Source: Streptomyces diacarni
GTDB lineage: Bacteria; Actinomycetota; Actinomycetes; Streptomycetales; Streptomycetaceae
Length of the DNA: 64,000 nucleotides
Direction of reading: 5' to 3'
Assembly (NCBI RefSeq): GCF_003323715.1
Contig: NZ_QOIN01000040.1
Location: 62,001 to 126,000, forward strand
Shown: positions 1 through 9,400 of the stretch, one piece after another
Numbering within the stretch: the first letter of the stretch is position 1
Layout of the letters: each line of letters opens with the position of its first letter
Notes under the pieces: model-generated
The model's input: only the letters and a program-made list of their open reading frames with translations
Databases searched by the model: none
What the model was told of the DNA's origin: nothing
Made by a program: the position numbers and the translations under genes

Positions 1-567
1 GATGACCCGGGAGGCGCCCTTGAGCTTGGCGATCTGACCCACCTCGCTGCCGACCGCGCCGGCCGCGCCGGAGACGAAGACCGCGTCGCCCGGCTGGAAG
101 CCGGCCACCCGGACCAGACCCGCGTACGCCGTCAGGCCCGGCATCCCCAGCACGCCCAGGTACGTCGTGAGCGGCGCGGCCTCGGGGTCGACCTTGGTGG
201 CGCGCTTGGCGGCGAGCGTCGCGTACTCGCGCCAGCCCAGGTCGTGCAGCACGTGATCGCCCGGTGCGAAGCCGTCCGCGCGGGAGGCGAGGACGACGCC
301 GACCGCGCCGCCGTACATCGGCTCGTTCAGCTCGTAGGGCGCGACGTAGGACTTCGCCGAGCTCATCCGGCCGCGCATGTACGGGTCGACGGACAGGTGG
401 ATGTTGCGCACCAGGATCTGGCCGTCGGCGGGCTCGGTGACCGGCTCCTCCCGCAGGGCGAAGTCGTCCGGAGTGGGCCAGCCCTGCGGGCGCGCCGTCA
501 GGTGCCAGGCACGGCCGGTCTCCGGGAGGCGGCCGGTGCCGGAGTGGGCGGAAGCGGGTGGGGTCAC
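1..567 (-). CDS. NADP-dependent oxidoreductase (zinc-independent MDR family), 3' end outside window
   Basis: The reverse strand from a GTG at 567 stays open for 189 codons and leaves the window in frame. The product resembles YncB/CurA/leukotriene-B4-dehydrogenase-type reductases, which reduce enone or quinone double bonds with NADPH. Visible family marks are the SVDPYMRGRM segment near residue 65 and the nucleotide-binding run SGAAGAVGSEVGQIAKLKG near residue 170. The start is chosen because AGGAAGGG lies about 10 bases upstream. It is divergent from the MarR gene at 656, and the gap holds two palindromes, so MarR control is likely. The substrate cannot be read from sequence. Confidence 0.85.
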   Translation of the reverse strand, partial: MTPPASAHSGTGRLPETGRAWHLTARPQGWPTPDDFALREEPVTEPADGQILVRNIHLSVDPYMRGRMSSAKSYVAPYELNEPMYGGAVGVVLASRADGFAPGDHVLHDLGWREYATLAAKRATKVDPEAAPLTTYLGVLGMPGLTAYAGLVRVAGFQPGDAVFVSGAAGAVGSEVGQIAKLKGASRVI

Positions 568-584
568 GGTGGCGCCCTTCCTCG

Positions 585-605
585 TTGTTTCAGGTACTGA
601 AACAA
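585..605. promoter_or_regulatory. Perfect palindrome, probable MarR operator 1
   Basis: TTGTTTCAG and CTGAAACAA form perfect 9-base arms around a 3-base centre. The site lies between the divergent oxidoreductase (start 567) and MarR gene (start 656). It shares TTTCAG/CTGAAA with a second palindrome 8 bases downstream. Confidence 0.65.
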
Positions 606-612
606 TCCTGCG

Positions 613-627
613 CCTGAATATTTCAGG
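613..627. promoter_or_regulatory. Perfect palindrome, probable MarR operator 2
   Basis: CCTGAA and TTCAGG flank a TAT centre. It repeats the half-site of the palindrome at 585-605. The two centres are about 25 bases apart, which suits two dimers bound near each other in the divergent promoter region. Confidence 0.6.
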
Positions 628-655
628 TTGTCAAGCAATGCGTTAGGCTGGTCGT

Positions 656-1162
656 ATGGCAGCGGACACTCCTGTTCCGGACGTATGGAACGCCGAATCG
701 GCCGGGGACGCGCTCGATGTCGAGGTGGCCGGGCTGATCGGCACGGTCGTGACGCGCTACCACGAGGAGTACGAGCTGGCCGCCTCCGCGCACGCGCTGA
801 CCGGCGCGCAGGCCCGGCTGCTCACCCTGCTGGCCCGCGGGGCCACCCCGATGCGACGGCTCGCCCGGCAGCTGAAGTGCGAGCCGTCCAACGTCACCGG
901 CATAGTCGACCGCCTGGAGACGCGCGGGCTGGTCGAACGCAGGCCGGATCCGGCCGACCGCCGGGTCAAGCTCGCCGCCGTCACCGACGAGGGGCTCGCC
1001 ACGGCCGCCCGGCTGCGCGGCGAGCTCGGCTTCGCGGGAAAGCCGCTCAAGGGGCTCACCCCGGTCGAGCGGACCCTCCTGCGTGACCTGCTCAGACGCA
1101 TGCTGGCAGAGGAAGGCGGCGGGGAGCGGCCGCACGACGGGATGCCTCAGGGCGACCGCTAG
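656..1162 (+). CDS. MarR-family transcriptional regulator
   Basis: A 168-residue winged-helix repressor of usual MarR length. The central region carries ALTGAQARLLTLLARG, then MRRLARQLKCEPSNVTGIVD as the helix-turn-helix, and the wing LETRGLVERRPDPADRRVK with the conserved D-x-R of the family. It is divergent from the oxidoreductase at 567-1. Two palindromes between them suggest that it represses itself and the reductase until a small aromatic or electrophilic ligand binds. No strong Shine-Dalgarno precedes the ATG, so a very short or absent leader is possible. Confidence 0.9.
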   Translation: MAADTPVPDVWNAESAGDALDVEVAGLIGTVVTRYHEEYELAASAHALTGAQARLLTLLARGATPMRRLARQLKCEPSNVTGIVDRLETRGLVERRPDPADRRVKLAAVTDEGLATAARLRGELGFAGKPLKGLTPVERTLLRDLLRRMLAEEGGGERPHDGMPQGDR

Positions 1163-1220
1163 TCCTCCTCCCGCGGGCCGGCTGTCCCGGCTCTCCCGGA
1201 CCGACCGGGTCGGCCCTCGG

Positions 1221-2447
1221 TCAGGGCGCTTCCAGCTCGCCGCGCAACCGCATGGAACGGAGCACCAGTTCGAGCTCGAAGCGGCTGTCGGGATCGTCGA
1301 TGTCGTCACCCCACAGTTCACGGATCTGCCGCAGCCGGTAGCGGACGGTCTGCGGATGCACCCCGAGGCGGGCGGCGACCTCCGGGGCGCCGCCGCGGGT
1401 CTCCAGCCAGGCCAGCAGTGTCTCGGCCAGCCTGCGGCTGTGGGCGGGGCCGCAGGTCTCCAGCGGAGCGAGCCGGCGCCGGCCCAGCCCCGTGATCAGC
1501 TCCTCGGGCGGCAGCAGCACCAGGGCCTCCGTGTGCTCGGTGCAGTGCAGCAGCGCCCCGCCCGGCAGCAGTCCGCGCTCGATGAGGGCGACGGCGGTGA
1601 CGGCCCAGCGCAGCGACTTGGCGGCGTCGGCCAGCGGCACCGGAGGCCCCACGGCGCCCGACCAGCCCGCGGTCGAGCGGCGCAGCAGCTCGGGTCTGCC
1701 GGGCGCGTCGGGGTCCGGCACCACCATGCGGGGCTGCTCGCACTCCATGTCGAGCAGCACCTCGTCGCCCACCGCGGGTGGCACGGCGGAGCGGGCAGGG
1801 CGCAGCAGGACGGCGACGGCGACGGTGCCGGGCACCCGCCAGCCGATGCGGGCGGCGCGGTCGGCGAGCAGGTCGGCGCGGTCGGCACCGCCGCGCGGCG
1901 GGTGCTCGGACAGCAGCAGGTCGAGGAGTCTGCGCTGGAGGCGCAGCCGCTCCCCCGCCTGCCGGGCTGCTGCCTCGGCGTAGCCGCGTACCGACTCGGC
2001 GACCAGCCCGTCGAGGTACTGGAACCCGGATTCGGCCAGCTCGTACATCGCGGGCGGCGGAATCTCCATCTGGGTGCCGATCTCGGCGAGCCGGCGCCAG
2101 GCCAGCCGGATGCCCAGCCGGTAGACGGCCTGGAGGGAGTCGAGGCTGCGCCCCTGGAGCACCTCGCCGCGGCCGAACTCCTGGAAGACCTGGGGCGGCA
2201 CGTGCGGTGCCTCCAGCCCCGTGGCCAGGTTCTCCACGAAGTGCTCCAGGGCCCGCCTGATGCCGACGAGGGCCATGGGTTCGCCCGTCTCGTCCAGTAT
2301 CAGGGGCAGCGCGGGGTACTCGCGACGGATGGCGGAGAGGATGTCCTGGGCGAGCACCGGCACCTCGCCCATGGCACGCCTGGCGAACTGCCGCACGCGC
2401 AGCGGTGGTACGTCCTGCCACGCCGAGCGGGTGGGTGCGGTCGGCAC
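1221..2447 (-). CDS. PucR/CdaR-family transcriptional regulator
   Basis: 408 residues from a GTG at 2447; an ATG at residue 26 is an alternative start. The N-terminal half contains the helical sensor region after PPLRVRQFARRAMGEVPVL. The middle resembles a degenerate GGDEF-like module. The C-terminus carries the PucR helix-turn-helix (VAARLGVHPQTVRYRLRQIR) followed by RFELELVLRSMRL. Such proteins activate catabolic or polyketide genes in actinomycetes. The start lies 4 bases after the stop of the small membrane-protein gene at 2796-2452, so the two are probably one transcript. The target is unknown. Confidence 0.85.
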   Translation of the reverse strand: MPTAPTRSAWQDVPPLRVRQFARRAMGEVPVLAQDILSAIRREYPALPLILDETGEPMALVGIRRALEHFVENLATGLEAPHVPPQVFQEFGRGEVLQGRSLDSLQAVYRLGIRLAWRRLAEIGTQMEIPPPAMYELAESGFQYLDGLVAESVRGYAEAAARQAGERLRLQRRLLDLLLSEHPPRGGADRADLLADRAARIGWRVPGTVAVAVLLRPARSAVPPAVGDEVLLDMECEQPRMVVPDPDAPGRPELLRRSTAGWSGAVGPPVPLADAAKSLRWAVTAVALIERGLLPGGALLHCTEHTEALVLLPPEELITGLGRRRLAPLETCGPAHSRRLAETLLAWLETRGGAPEVAARLGVHPQTVRYRLRQIRELWGDDIDDPDSRFELELVLRSMRLRGELEAP

Positions 2448-2451
2448 GGTG

Positions 2452-2796
2452 TCAGTTCCCCGGCGCGGCGGAGCCCGGCGAGGGCTCGCCGGTGCGTTCG
2501 GCGTCGTCAGAGGGTTCGGCGCCTGTGGAGGGTGCGGTGTTTCCGGAGGTTTCGGTGCCTTTGGAGCGTTCGGTGTCGGCCGAGGGCTCGGTGTCTTTTG
2601 AGCCCTCCGGGGACGGCGGCGGGAGCGCGGACTCGCCGAGGCCGGGGATCTCGTCGGGGGACGAGTGGAAGTGCACGAGCGGCACGTTGGGCTGCTCGGG
2701 GGTGGCGTTGAGCGCGGCGACGATGCCGACGCCGGCACCGACGGCGAGGCCGGCGGCGAGTACGCAGGTGAGCGCGGCGGCGAGGAGTCTGTGCAT
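2452..2796 (-). CDS. Small N-terminally anchored protein of unknown function
   Basis: 114 residues from an ATG at 2796. Residues 3-25 form a hydrophobic segment (signal anchor or signal peptide), followed by a conserved-looking stretch NATPEQPNVPLVHFHSSP. The rest is a low-complexity Ser/Thr/Glu/Pro tail with repeats of the type SKxTExSxDTE. The gene is coupled to the downstream PucR gene by a 4-base gap. I do not recognise the family. The tail has the composition of an extracytoplasmic spacer, so an exported or membrane-tethered accessory is the most I infer. Confidence 0.6.
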   Translation of the reverse strand: MHRLLAAALTCVLAAGLAVGAGVGIVAALNATPEQPNVPLVHFHSSPDEIPGLGESALPPPSPEGSKDTEPSADTERSKGTETSGNTAPSTGAEPSDDAERTGEPSPGSAAPGN

Positions 2797-2923
2797 GGCG
2801 GAGGCGAACCTCTCTTCGTCGGTGCCGTGACGGCCGTGTGTGTCACGCGCGCACACGCCGGCCCGGTGCGACGGCTCCGCCCCAGGAGCCAACCCCTTGT
2901 GAGTTGCTGAGTGTCGGTGGGCA

Positions 2924-2953
2924 TTGACTCCGTGTCAAGGTGCGGCCTACGGT
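2924..2953 (+). promoter_or_regulatory. Candidate promoter for the DUF3068 gene
   Basis: TTGACT at 2924-2929 and TACGGT at 2948-2953 are separated by 18 bases, close to the HrdB-type consensus. The -35 lies in an inverted repeat (TTGAC, 5-base centre, GTCAA, 2924-2938) that could be an operator. A start near 2960 would leave a leader of about 200 bases. The rest of the 2797-3165 gap shows no other clear feature. Confidence 0.4.
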
Positions 2954-3165
2954 TTCCGGCCCATACGGACCGTCCACACGAACTCCTCGTTCTCTCCGTC
3001 CCGTTCGCCTTCTTCCGCACGGCTTTCGCTCGACCCGCCCTTGCACGGCCCCGGACGGACGGCCCGGTTCCCGCACGCGCACTTCCCCCGCCTCAGCGCC
3101 GTACCCGCCCCCCCTGGGCCACCGCCCTCGGGGCGCGGGTCAACACACCCTCGGAGTGCCCCGTC

Positions 3166-4140
3166 ATGCGCCGTACCGCCTCACCCCTCGCCCTGGTTCT
3201 GCTGGGCTTCGGTGTCTTCCTGCTCGTCCTCGCGCCGATGCTCGCCTGGTACGTCGAGCCGCGGGCCGAACGCACCCCCACCGACGTGAACATCACCTCC
3301 GTCTTCACAGGCCAGGGCAGGTACTTCGACCAGCAGGAACTCAAGACCAGAAGCGGCCAGAAGCTCACCGTCACGCGGCGCGTGCTGGGCGACGTCGCGG
3401 CCGGCGAGAAGAGCGGCCGCGCCGTGTGGGACGTCTCGCAGACCATCGACAACCCCAGGACGCGCAAGCTGGACGACCCGCGCAAGTCGTTCCAGTGGAC
3501 GACGGAACGGCTGGTGACCGACCGCGAGACCAACCGCCCTGTGGACTGCTGCGGCTCCAAGCCCGACGACATCGCGGGGGAGGCGTATCTGAAGTGGCCG
3601 TTCGACGTGGAGAAGCGCGACTACGCCTGGTGGGACAGCAGCCTGGGCGGCACCGTGCCGCTGCGCTACAAGGGCGAGGCGACGGTGCACGGTCACAAGG
3701 GGCTGCGTTTCGCGGGAACGGTCGAGCCCACCCGGGCCGGCACCCGGCAGGTGCCGGGGCTGCTCGTGGACGAGCCGGAACGCGGCCAGGTCAACGCCGA
3801 GCAGTGGTACTCCAACACCGGCCTGGAGTTCGTCGTCGACCAGCGCACGGGGCGCATCCTGTACGCGGCGACAGGGCCGAAACTCGCGCTGCGCGCACCC
3901 GGCGGCACGGCCGACAAAGTGACGCTGCTGCAGAGTGACAAGCTGGAGTTCACCGACAAGACGCAGCGAGAGGCCGTCGAGCTGGCCGAGGACGACAACG
4001 CGCGGCTGCGGCTGGTGGGCAGCGTGGCGCCGGTCGGCGCGGCCGCTGCCGGCGCGGTGTGCGCGGCGGTCGGTGCGGTGCTGGTGGTCAGGGGCCGCCG
4101 CTCGCCGGCGGCCCGGACCGGGCCCGCCACCCATGGTTGA
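3166..4140 (+). CDS. DUF3068 (PorA-family) membrane protein
   Basis: 324 residues. An upstream in-frame extension is ignored because a signal anchor begins at this ATG (residues 8-28, LALVLLGFGVFLLVLAPMLA). A long extracytoplasmic domain of about 250 residues follows, and a second membrane segment near residues 285-308 ends in basic residues. The layout and motifs such as TGQGRYFD match DUF3068, a family found in actinobacteria and often next to AftD-like arabinofuranosyltransferase genes. The biochemical role is unknown. The position directly before the glycan operon suggests a function in cell-envelope assembly. Confidence 0.8.
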   Translation: MRRTASPLALVLLGFGVFLLVLAPMLAWYVEPRAERTPTDVNITSVFTGQGRYFDQQELKTRSGQKLTVTRRVLGDVAAGEKSGRAVWDVSQTIDNPRTRKLDDPRKSFQWTTERLVTDRETNRPVDCCGSKPDDIAGEAYLKWPFDVEKRDYAWWDSSLGGTVPLRYKGEATVHGHKGLRFAGTVEPTRAGTRQVPGLLVDEPERGQVNAEQWYSNTGLEFVVDQRTGRILYAATGPKLALRAPGGTADKVTLLQSDKLEFTDKTQREAVELAEDDNARLRLVGSVAPVGAAAAGAVCAAVGAVLVVRGRRSPAARTGPATHG

Positions 4141-4155
4141 ACACGCGACGGAGCG

Positions 4156-4203
4156 CGAAGTGATGAAGCTTCGGCCCGGCTCCGGGCGAAAATTGTCACT
4201 TCG
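4156..4203. terminator. Long imperfect hairpin between DUF3068 gene and glycan operon
   Basis: Outer arms CGAAGTGA (4156-4163) and TCACTTCG (4196-4203) pair perfectly. An inner imperfect stem around CCCGG/CCGGG fills the middle. It follows the DUF3068 stop by 15 bases. It could terminate that transcript or separate it from the operon starting at 4428. Confidence 0.45.
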
Positions 4204-4317
4204 GTGAGTAGCCACGCGCGAACGCTGCGGCGAACACTGAGCCTCCGACGTGCACCGCCCCGCACGCCTCCGGCACCTCCCCTGCGCACAACCTCCGCAC
4301 CTCCTTCACGTGAGTTC

Positions 4318-4390
4318 CGCAAGGTTCCGCACTGCCCGCAAGCGCACCCGTAAGGTCCCGCAGGCTCACTCGCAACGTCTCGCACGGTCG
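4318..4390 (+). repeat. Helically spaced CGCA repeats upstream of the glycan operon
   Basis: CGCA or CGTA cores, several extended as CCGCAAGGT-like units, begin at 4318, 4328, 4337, 4349, 4359, 4371 and 4381, with one extra at 4343. The main spacing is 9-12 bases, about one DNA turn. They sit 40-110 bases before the glycosyltransferase start in a region with no gene. This could be a regulator array or simple-sequence drift. Confidence 0.4.
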
Positions 4391-4427
4391 GGTATCCCCC
4401 GCACCTCCGAGACGAGTTGGAGCACCC

Positions 4428-5702
4428 ATGCCCCAGCACGTACGCGCATCACTGGTTTCCCCGCACGGCCCGCACACCGGCCTCCCGTCCGTCCCGGCGG
4501 GCGGACGGGAGGCCGGCCCCCGCAGAGCGCGGCAGGCCGCCGCGGGGTCACCCCGCCGCATCGTCTTCCTGGCACGGCGCGACCTGGACAACCCGGCCGC
4601 GGGCGGCTCCGAACTGCTGGTCGACCGGATCGCCGAGGGGCTCACCCACCACGGCCACCAGGTCACCCTGTTGTGCGGCGGCCCTGCCGCCTACCGCGAC
4701 TACCGCGTCGTCTCGGCGGGCGGCGACGCGGCCCACTTCCTGCGGGCCCGGCGCGCCTTCGCGCAACAGGTGGGCGACTGCGACCTGCTGGTCGAGGTCT
4801 GCAACGGTATGCCGTACCTGGCTCCGCTGTGGCACAGCGGTCCGACACTGTGCCTCGTCAACCACGTGCACACCGACTTGTGGGGCATGCGCTACCCGGC
4901 GCCCGCCGCACGCCTCGGCCGGCGGCTCGAACACTGGGCGCTGGCCCGCAACCACCGGCACAACCTCAAGGTCGCCGTCTCGGGGTCGACCGCGACGGCG
5001 CTGGCCCGGATCGGCGTACCCCCCGGCGAGATCAGGATCGTGCACAACGGCGTCGAGGATCCGGGACCGCTGCATCCCGCCTCACCCGAGCCGCTGTTCC
5101 TGGCGATGGGCCGGCTCGTCGAGTACAAGCGCGTCGATCTGCTGCTGCGCCTGTGGGAGCGGGTGCGTCCGGTCACGGGGGGCCGGCTCGTCATCGTGGG
5201 CGAAGGCCCGGAGCGGCCCGCGCTGGAGGCGAGAGCGGGCGAGGGCGTCACCTTCGCCGGACACGTGAGCGAAGCCGACAAGCACCGGCTGCTGTGCCAG
5301 GCGTGGCTGCTGCTGCACCCCTCGCTGGTGGAGGGGTGGGGCCTGGTCGTGATGGAGGCCGCCGCGCGGTCCACTCCCACCCTCGGTTTCGACATCCCCG
5401 GGCTGCGCGACTCGGTCGAGGACGGGGTGACCGGGCTGCTGGCACGCGGCGAGAGCTCCTTCGCCGCCCACTGGTGCGCCCTGGCGCTCTCGGCGCGGCG
5501 CCGCCTGGCGCTGGGAGAGGCGGCGCGGCGCCGCGCCGACGGGTTCCGCTGGGCGCACACGGTCAGCGGGTTCCGGGCGGTGGCGGCGGAAGCGTACGCG
5601 CGCGCCACCGGAGCCGGCCGCGCTCCGGCGGCGGCGCCGCTGCCGGGCCCCGCCGACCCCGCCGAACACACTGCCCCCCATCCTGCCGCCACGGGGCGGT
5701 GA
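4428..5702 (+). CDS. GT4-family glycosyltransferase
   Basis: 424 residues, a normal GT-B length; GGAG lies about 8 bases before the ATG. The acceptor half begins with RRIVFLARRDLDNPAAGGSE near residue 45. The donor half has a MGRLVEYKRVDLLL stretch and the retaining-GT4 signature HPSLVEGWGLVVMEAAA with the E-x7-E arrangement, then the cytoplasmic Pro-rich tail. It is the first gene of a coupled series; its TGA overlaps the next GTG (GTGA). It probably adds a sugar from a nucleotide donor to a lipid-linked acceptor on the cytoplasmic face. Donor and acceptor are unknown. Confidence 0.88.
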   Translation: MPQHVRASLVSPHGPHTGLPSVPAGGREAGPRRARQAAAGSPRRIVFLARRDLDNPAAGGSELLVDRIAEGLTHHGHQVTLLCGGPAAYRDYRVVSAGGDAAHFLRARRAFAQQVGDCDLLVEVCNGMPYLAPLWHSGPTLCLVNHVHTDLWGMRYPAPAARLGRRLEHWALARNHRHNLKVAVSGSTATALARIGVPPGEIRIVHNGVEDPGPLHPASPEPLFLAMGRLVEYKRVDLLLRLWERVRPVTGGRLVIVGEGPERPALEARAGEGVTFAGHVSEADKHRLLCQAWLLLHPSLVEGWGLVVMEAAARSTPTLGFDIPGLRDSVEDGVTGLLARGESSFAAHWCALALSARRRLALGEAARRRADGFRWAHTVSGFRAVAAEAYARATGAGRAPAAAPLPGPADPAEHTAPHPAATGR

Positions 5703-6439
5703 CCAGGGCCGTGCGGGACCCCTCCCTCAGACGCTCCCTCGCCCTCTTCCGTGCCTTCCTGCGCGAACAGTCCGACCCGGCCCACTGCTACGGCCTGCTC
5801 GCACGGGACGCCGTCGCGCAGGTGGAGCGCTACGTCCCGCTCGACGGCCGTACCGTGGTGGACGTCGGCGGCGGCAGCGGGCACTTCACCGAGGAGTTCC
5901 GCCGCCGGGGCGCCGACTGCTTCCTGTTCGAGCCCGACCCGCGTGAGCTGCACGCGGACGGGCGCAGCCCCGACGGCGCGGTCCTGGCCGACGGCTATCT
6001 GCTGCCGCTGGCCGACGGCGCGGCCGACGTGTGCTTCTCCTCCAACGTGCTGGAGCACGTGGCCGACCCGGTCACGTTCCTGTCCGAGATGGTCAGGGTG
6101 ACCCGTCCCGGCGGGCTGATCTACGTCTCCTTCACCAACTGGTACTCGCCCTGGGGCGGTCACGAGACCTCCCCCTGGCACTGGTTCGGCGCCGAGCGCG
6201 CCCGCGCCCGCTACCTGCGGCGCACCGGACACGCCGCCAAGCACACGCTCGGCGAGAACCTGTTCGCCGTCCACGTCGGCCCCACCCTCAGACACGTGCG
6301 CGCCCGGGACGACGTGCGGGTCGTCGCGGCCCGCTCCCGCTACTGGCCGTTCCTCACGCACGCCGTCACCCGCGTCCCCGTGCTGCGCGAGCTGGCCACC
6401 TGGAACCTCCTCCTCATCCTCCGGCGGTGTCCCTCATGA
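5699..6439 (+). CDS. Class I SAM-dependent methyltransferase (glycan operon)
   Basis: 246 residues from a GTG overlapping the upstream stop; a GTG at 5711 is an alternative. Motif I is VVDVGGGSGHFTEEF near residue 58, with an acidic E-P-D-P loop. LPLADGAADVCFSSNVLEHV is the methyltransferase_11 post-motif, and VTRPGGLIYVSFTNWYSPWG follows. The WGGHETSPWHWF segment resembles methyltransferases found beside AftD-like genes in actinobacteria. It is coupled both ways (GTGA before, ATGA after). A sugar O-methyltransferase role is inferred from context only. Confidence 0.85.
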   Translation: MTRAVRDPSLRRSLALFRAFLREQSDPAHCYGLLARDAVAQVERYVPLDGRTVVDVGGGSGHFTEEFRRRGADCFLFEPDPRELHADGRSPDGAVLADGYLLPLADGAADVCFSSNVLEHVADPVTFLSEMVRVTRPGGLIYVSFTNWYSPWGGHETSPWHWFGAERARARYLRRTGHAAKHTLGENLFAVHVGPTLRHVRARDDVRVVAARSRYWPFLTHAVTRVPVLRELATWNLLLILRRCPS

Positions 6440-9400
6440 CCACGACCGTCCAGGTGCCACCCCAGGCCCCGGCCCCCGCACCACGGACAGGACCGCCCCA
6501 CGAAGCACCCAGGGGCCGGCGCTGGCTGTTCGGCTTCTGGGCGGCCGTGCTGGTCGCCTTCCTCGCCCCCTCGCCGGGGAAGATGACGTTCGAGACGAAG
6601 CTGGGCGTGGCCGCCGACCCGGGGAGGTTCCTCGGCGACCTGGGGCAGTTGTGGCACTCCAGAGGCGGCTTCGGCGGCATCTTTGACCAGTACGCCGGAT
6701 ACCTCTTCCCCTCGCTGCCCTACTACGGGCTGACCGACCTTGCGCACCTGCCGACCTGGCTGGCGGAACGGCTGTGGATGTCGCTGATCGTCGCGGCGGC
6801 GTTCTGGGGAGCACTGCGGCTGGCCGAGCGGCTCGGCGTGGGCACCTCACCCACCCGGCTGCTGGGCGCCGCGGTGTACGCGCTGTGGCCCACCTTCACC
6901 ATCGTGGTCGGCTCCACCTCCGCCGCCGCGCTGCCGGGCGCCGTGCTGCCGTGGGTGCTGCTGCCGCTCACCTCGCTGACGGCCGCACCACGGGTGGCGG
7001 CGGCCCGCTCCGCCCTGGCGATCCCGTTCATGGGCGGCGTCAACGCGGCCTCCACCCTGGCCGCGCTGCTGCCCGCCCTGCTGTACGTCGCCACCCGTAC
7101 GGGCCGCCGGCGGCGCACCCTGCCGGCCTGGTGGCTGCCCGGCGTCGTGGTCGCCACCCTCTGGTGGTGGGTGCCGCTGCTGCTGCTCGGCGCGTACGGC
7201 GAGGACTTCATGCCGTACGTGGAGAACGCCGAGACCACCACCGGCACCATGTCGGCCACCGAGATGCTGCGCGGCGCCGGCAACTGGACGGCCTACCTGC
7301 ACTTCGGCGACCCCTGGCTGCCCGCGGGATGGACGGTGGCGGCCGGATGGCTCGCCATCCTGGGCGGCGCTGCCGCCGCCGCGCTCGGCCTGGCGGGCCT
7401 GGCACGGCGCGACCTGCCCGAGAGACGCTGGCTGCTGCTGTGCGTGCTGGCCGTCACCGGCGTCGTCCTGGCGGGCTACGGGGGCGCACTGGGCGCGCCG
7501 TTCTCCGGCACCGTGCAGGACTGGCTGGACGGCTGGCTGCGTCCGTTCCGCAACATCTACAAGTTCCAGCCGGGGCTCGCCCTGGCGCTGGCCTTCGGGC
7601 TCGCCCACCTGAGCGCCGTGGCCGCCTCCACCCGCGGCACCCGCGCACTGCCGGGCCGCCCCCTGCTGCCGTGGGTGGCCGCACTGGCGGTACTGCCGGG
7701 ACTGTGCCTGCCCTACCTGGGCGGGAACGTCCTCCAGCCCGGCGCGTTCGACAAGCTGCCCGCACACTGGCAGCAGACCGCCGCGTGGCTGGAGGAGCAC
7801 TCCCCGCACACCCGCGCCTACGTCACCCCGGCGACCGCGCACGGCCTCTACACCTGGGGTTCCCCCATCGACCAGCCCCTCGACGTGCTCGCCGCGTCCC
7901 CCTGGGCCCAACGCGACTACGTCCCCTTCGGCACTCCGGGAAACCGCAGGGCCACCGACGCGATCGAACAGGCCCTCATGAGCGGCGGCGAGGTCCCGGG
8001 GCTGGCCGAGTACCTGGCGCGCGCGGGCCTCTACTACGTCGTCGTACGCGGCGACCTGGACCCCGACCAGCTCGGCTACGTACCGCCGCAGACCGTCAAA
8101 CGGACGCTGGAGGAGTCGGGTTACGAGAAGGTCGAGGCGTTCGGGCCGCAGCTGACCGGGGGCCGCATCCCCGAGGGCACGCCCGTGCAGGTGGCCGGTT
8201 TCTATCCGCGCGGACAGGCCGTGGAGATCTACCGGCCGACCGGCGTCGAGCGGCCCGAACGGGCCACCGTGCAACCCGTCTCGGGCACCGCCGAGGTCAG
8301 CGGCGGCCCCGAGTCGCTGCTGCCGCTCGCCGGCGATCCGCGCCTCAAGGGGCGGCCCGCCGTGCTGCGCGGCGACAACCATCCGGGGCTCGGCGCGCCC
8401 GCGCTCCGGGTCAGGGGCGACGGGCTGCGCCGTGCCGACACCCGGTTCGGGCTGGTCAACACCAACACCTCGTACACCTACACGGCCACCGAGCGGAACC
8501 CTCCCGACAGCCTCCAGCAACCCGGCGAGGAGCCCAAACAGATCCTGCCGACCGACGGCGTCCGGCATCAGACCACGTCCGTCCTGCGCGGCGCGGCCTC
8601 GGTGACGGCCTCCAGCAGCGGCAACTGGCTCTTCCACCTGCCCCAGTTCGACCCCGTGGGCGCCTTCGACGGCAACCCGGACACCGCCTGGGCCGAGGGC
8701 ACGGCAGGAAAGCCCGAAGGGCAGTGGGTCAAGGCGGAGTTCGACGACCGTGTCGACCTCCCCTCCTCGATCGAGGTGACGCCGCTGCCCGGCGACGCCA
8801 CCCGTGCCGCGCCCACCCGCGTCACCGTGGAGACCGCGCACGGCAGTGAGTCCAGCTTCCTGCGCCCCACCGGCGAGACGCAGCAGATCAAGGCACCGCG
8901 GGGCGCGACGAAGTGGCTGAAGTTGACCATCACCGACGCCCAGACCCCACGCCCCGGGCTCTCCGGCGCCGGATTCGCCGACATCAGCATCCCCGGCGTC
9001 CAGGTGACCCGGCTGCTCAAGCTCCCCGCCCACAGTGGGGGCAGCGGGAGCAGCGGGGATACCCCAGGCAGCGGAGCGGACAGCGAGCTGATCTCCCTCC
9101 ACCGCGGCGACGACCCCGGCGGCCTGGCACCGGCCGCCACCGAGGTGGGGTTGCACCGCACGTTCTCCACGGAGCGCGAAGGCGACTACGACGTGCGCGC
9201 CCGTGCCCTGCCCGTGACGGGCGACGCACTCGACCGGCTGCTGGACGAGGCCGCCCCAGGACCCCGCGAGCGGATCACCGCCACCGCCGACTCGACGGCC
9301 AGGACAGGACGCTCGCTGAGCGCGCGCAACCTGGTGGACGGCAACCTGTCCACCGCGTGGATCGCCGGGGACAAGCCGACGATCCGGCTCAAGTGGCCCA

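Noticed and set aside
1221..3020. One 599-residue PucR protein
   Set aside because: The upstream part crosses the small membrane-protein gene in another frame and has no coding character; a GTG with a 4-base gap to that gene explains the start.
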